From: Candidatus Hydrogenedens sp.
GTDB lineage: Bacteria; Hydrogenedentota; Hydrogenedentia; Hydrogenedentales; Hydrogenedentaceae
Assembly (NCBI GenBank): GCA_035361075.1
Contig: DAOSBX010000025.1
Coordinates: 6,120 to 50,224, forward strand
DNA: 44,105 nt
Direction: 5' to 3'
The translations under genes were made by a program, and so were the position numbers. Below the pieces are notes generated by a model. The model saw nothing but the letters and a program-made list of their open reading frames with translations. It searched no databases and was not told the origin of the DNA. This document shows, piece by piece, positions 42,926 through 44,105 of this stretch (its first letter is position 1; each line of letters starts with the position of its first letter).

Positions 42926-44104
42926 ATGAAAACAATCGTTATTACATCAGGAGTTCGCACCGCTATCGGTTCCTTCGGTGGAAGCCTCAAAGACTACCCA
43001 GCCCCTGACCTTGCAGGGCTCGTCATTAAAGAGGCCATTCAGCGGAGTAACGTTGAACCCGAAGCCATCGGCGATGTAATCATCGGTCAATGTATGCAGA
43101 GAACCGACGAACTGCCCACAGGTAGACTTGCCGCACTTAAAGCAGGTTTGCCTATTCATGTGCCAGGAGTTACAATCCAAAGAAACTGCGCCTCAGGCAT
43201 GCAAGCCATCATCTATGCTGCCCAGCAAATCATGCTCGGTGATATGAACATCGCCGTCGCAGGCGGAGTAGAAGTCATGAGTAGAGTCCCATATACCATT
43301 GATAAAGCGAGATGGGGAATCCGCTTACAGCATGCAACCCTCGCCGACGGAATCTGGGATGGACTCACCGACTCATGGAGCGGATTAATCATGGGACTTA
43401 CTGCCGAAAACTTAGCCGAAAAGTACAACATATCCCGTGAAGAGCAAGATACTATCGCACTCAAATCACATAATAGCGCAGAAAAAGCAATTAAAGACGG
43501 AAAATTCAAAGAAGAAATAATCCCCATCGAGATAAAAGGAAAGAAAGGAAGTGTTACCATTTTCGAACAAGATGAACACGTCCGCATGGGCTTGACAATG
43601 GAACAATTATCCGCATTAAAACCAACATTCAAAAAGGATGGAACAGTTACAGCAGGAAACGCCTCAGGCATTAACGACGCCGCATCAGCGGTAGTACTGA
43701 TGACTGAAGAAGAAGCCAACCGTAGAGGTTTAGAACCCTTAGGACGACTTGTCGCGTACGGAATGGCTGGTGTCGAACCAGAACTGATGGGCTATGGACC
43801 AGTCCCAGCAACAAAACAAGCCTTAGAACGCGCTAAAATGAAACTGGACGACATCGAACTTATCGAACTTAACGAAGCCTTCGCAGCACAATACCTCGCA
43901 TGCGAAAAACTGTTAGGGCTGAACAGAGATATTACTAATGTTAACGGCTCAGGTATCGCATTAGGTCATCCCGTCGGATGTACAGGAACACGCATTGTAG
44001 TAAGCCTCCTATACGAAATGAAACGGAGAAAATTAAAGTACGGATTAGCCACACTCTGCGTCGGTGGTGGCATGGGCATGACAACTATCTGGGCTCGAGA
44101 TTAA
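42926..44104 (+). CDS. Acetyl-CoA acetyltransferase (thiolase)
   Basis: A complete 392-residue thiolase ending one base before the window end. The acylated Cys88 is in NCASGMQ, His348 in GHPVGCTG and the acid/base Cys378 in LCVGGGMG; NEAFAAQ is also present. It either condenses two acetyl-CoA (biosynthetic) or cleaves 3-ketoacyl-CoA. A near-perfect ribosome site (ATAGGAGGT) precedes the ATG. The codons are more GC- and C-rich than upstream genes, as in highly expressed genes. Downstream partners are beyond the window. Confidence 0.96.
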   Translation: MKTIVITSGVRTAIGSFGGSLKDYPAPDLAGLVIKEAIQRSNVEPEAIGDVIIGQCMQRTDELPTGRLAALKAGLPIHVPGVTIQRNCASGMQAIIYAAQQIMLGDMNIAVAGGVEVMSRVPYTIDKARWGIRLQHATLADGIWDGLTDSWSGLIMGLTAENLAEKYNISREEQDTIALKSHNSAEKAIKDGKFKEEIIPIEIKGKKGSVTIFEQDEHVRMGLTMEQLSALKPTFKKDGTVTAGNASGINDAASAVVLMTEEEANRRGLEPLGRLVAYGMAGVEPELMGYGPVPATKQALERAKMKLDDIELIELNEAFAAQYLACEKLLGLNRDITNVNGSGIALGHPVGCTGTRIVVSLLYEMKRRKLKYGLATLCVGGGMGMTTIWARD

Positions 44105-44105
44105 C

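Noticed and set aside
1..44105. CRISPR arrays, insertion sequences, toxin-antitoxin or defence islands
   Set aside because: No regularly spaced direct repeats, transposases, nucleases or helicase-type defence proteins were seen on either strand.

Overview
The window is AT-rich bacterial DNA (roughly 40% GC by eye) with dense coding and short operons on both strands. No rRNA, tRNA, CRISPR array, transposase or phage gene was recognised. The gene set points to a free-living, Gram-negative-type bacterium. It includes an H-X-DG pseudopilin, a PilB/GspE ATPase with c-di-GMP-binding motifs, a PilZ protein, Wzz-like and flippase genes, a PASTA lipoprotein, GH127 and GH36 glycosidases, and a carbamoyltransferase/SxtJ pair. 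Pseudopilins of the H-X9-DG type and this glycosidase mix are common in uncultured PVC-like or Hydrogenedentota/Sumerlaeota-like lineages. That placement is an inference from gene style only.

Left part (1-11.7 kb): a 5'-truncated GH36 alpha-galactosidase; a leftward three-gene unit PilZ, two-part alpha/beta hydrolase, acyl-CoA dehydrogenase; then a rightward envelope-glycan group (Wzz-like coiled-coil protein, MOP flippase, secreted transglutaminase-like protein). A very AT-rich leader follows, with a perfect sigma70-type promoter driving a pseudopilin that ends in a strong terminator.

Middle part (11.8-26.9 kb): a leftward GH127/HtrA pair; divergently, a five-gene operon DprE1-like oxidase, DprE2-like reductase, UbiA-type phosphoribosyltransferase, GlgC and a GPH-type sugar transporter. 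The first three enzymes match the core of the mycobacterial decaprenyl-phosphoryl-arabinose route, so the organism probably makes a lipid-linked pentofuranose donor. Next come xerC, topA and a Smg-like (DUF494) gene, then a small membrane protein.

Right part (27-44 kb): a three-gene small-heat-shock-protein operon with strong ribosome sites and a terminator; a DUF486 protein; a HAD phosphatase; two small membrane or low-complexity proteins; a PASTA lipoprotein whose C-terminal half resembles protein-glutaminase deamidases; a cysteine-rich membrane protein with a 35-residue microprotein behind it; a PTS EIIA protein translationally coupled to a TPR-bearing GT-C glycosyltransferase; a PIG-L deacetylase; dnaN with an AT-rich, repeat-bearing upstream region; pilB/gspE; a carbamoyltransferase with its SxtJ partner; and a thiolase.

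The most noteworthy points are the PASTA plus predicted deamidase lipoprotein, the arabinose-donor operon joined to GlgC and a transporter with a 250-residue insertion, the four-half-site operator-like element at 32.6 kb, and the repeats beside dnaN.
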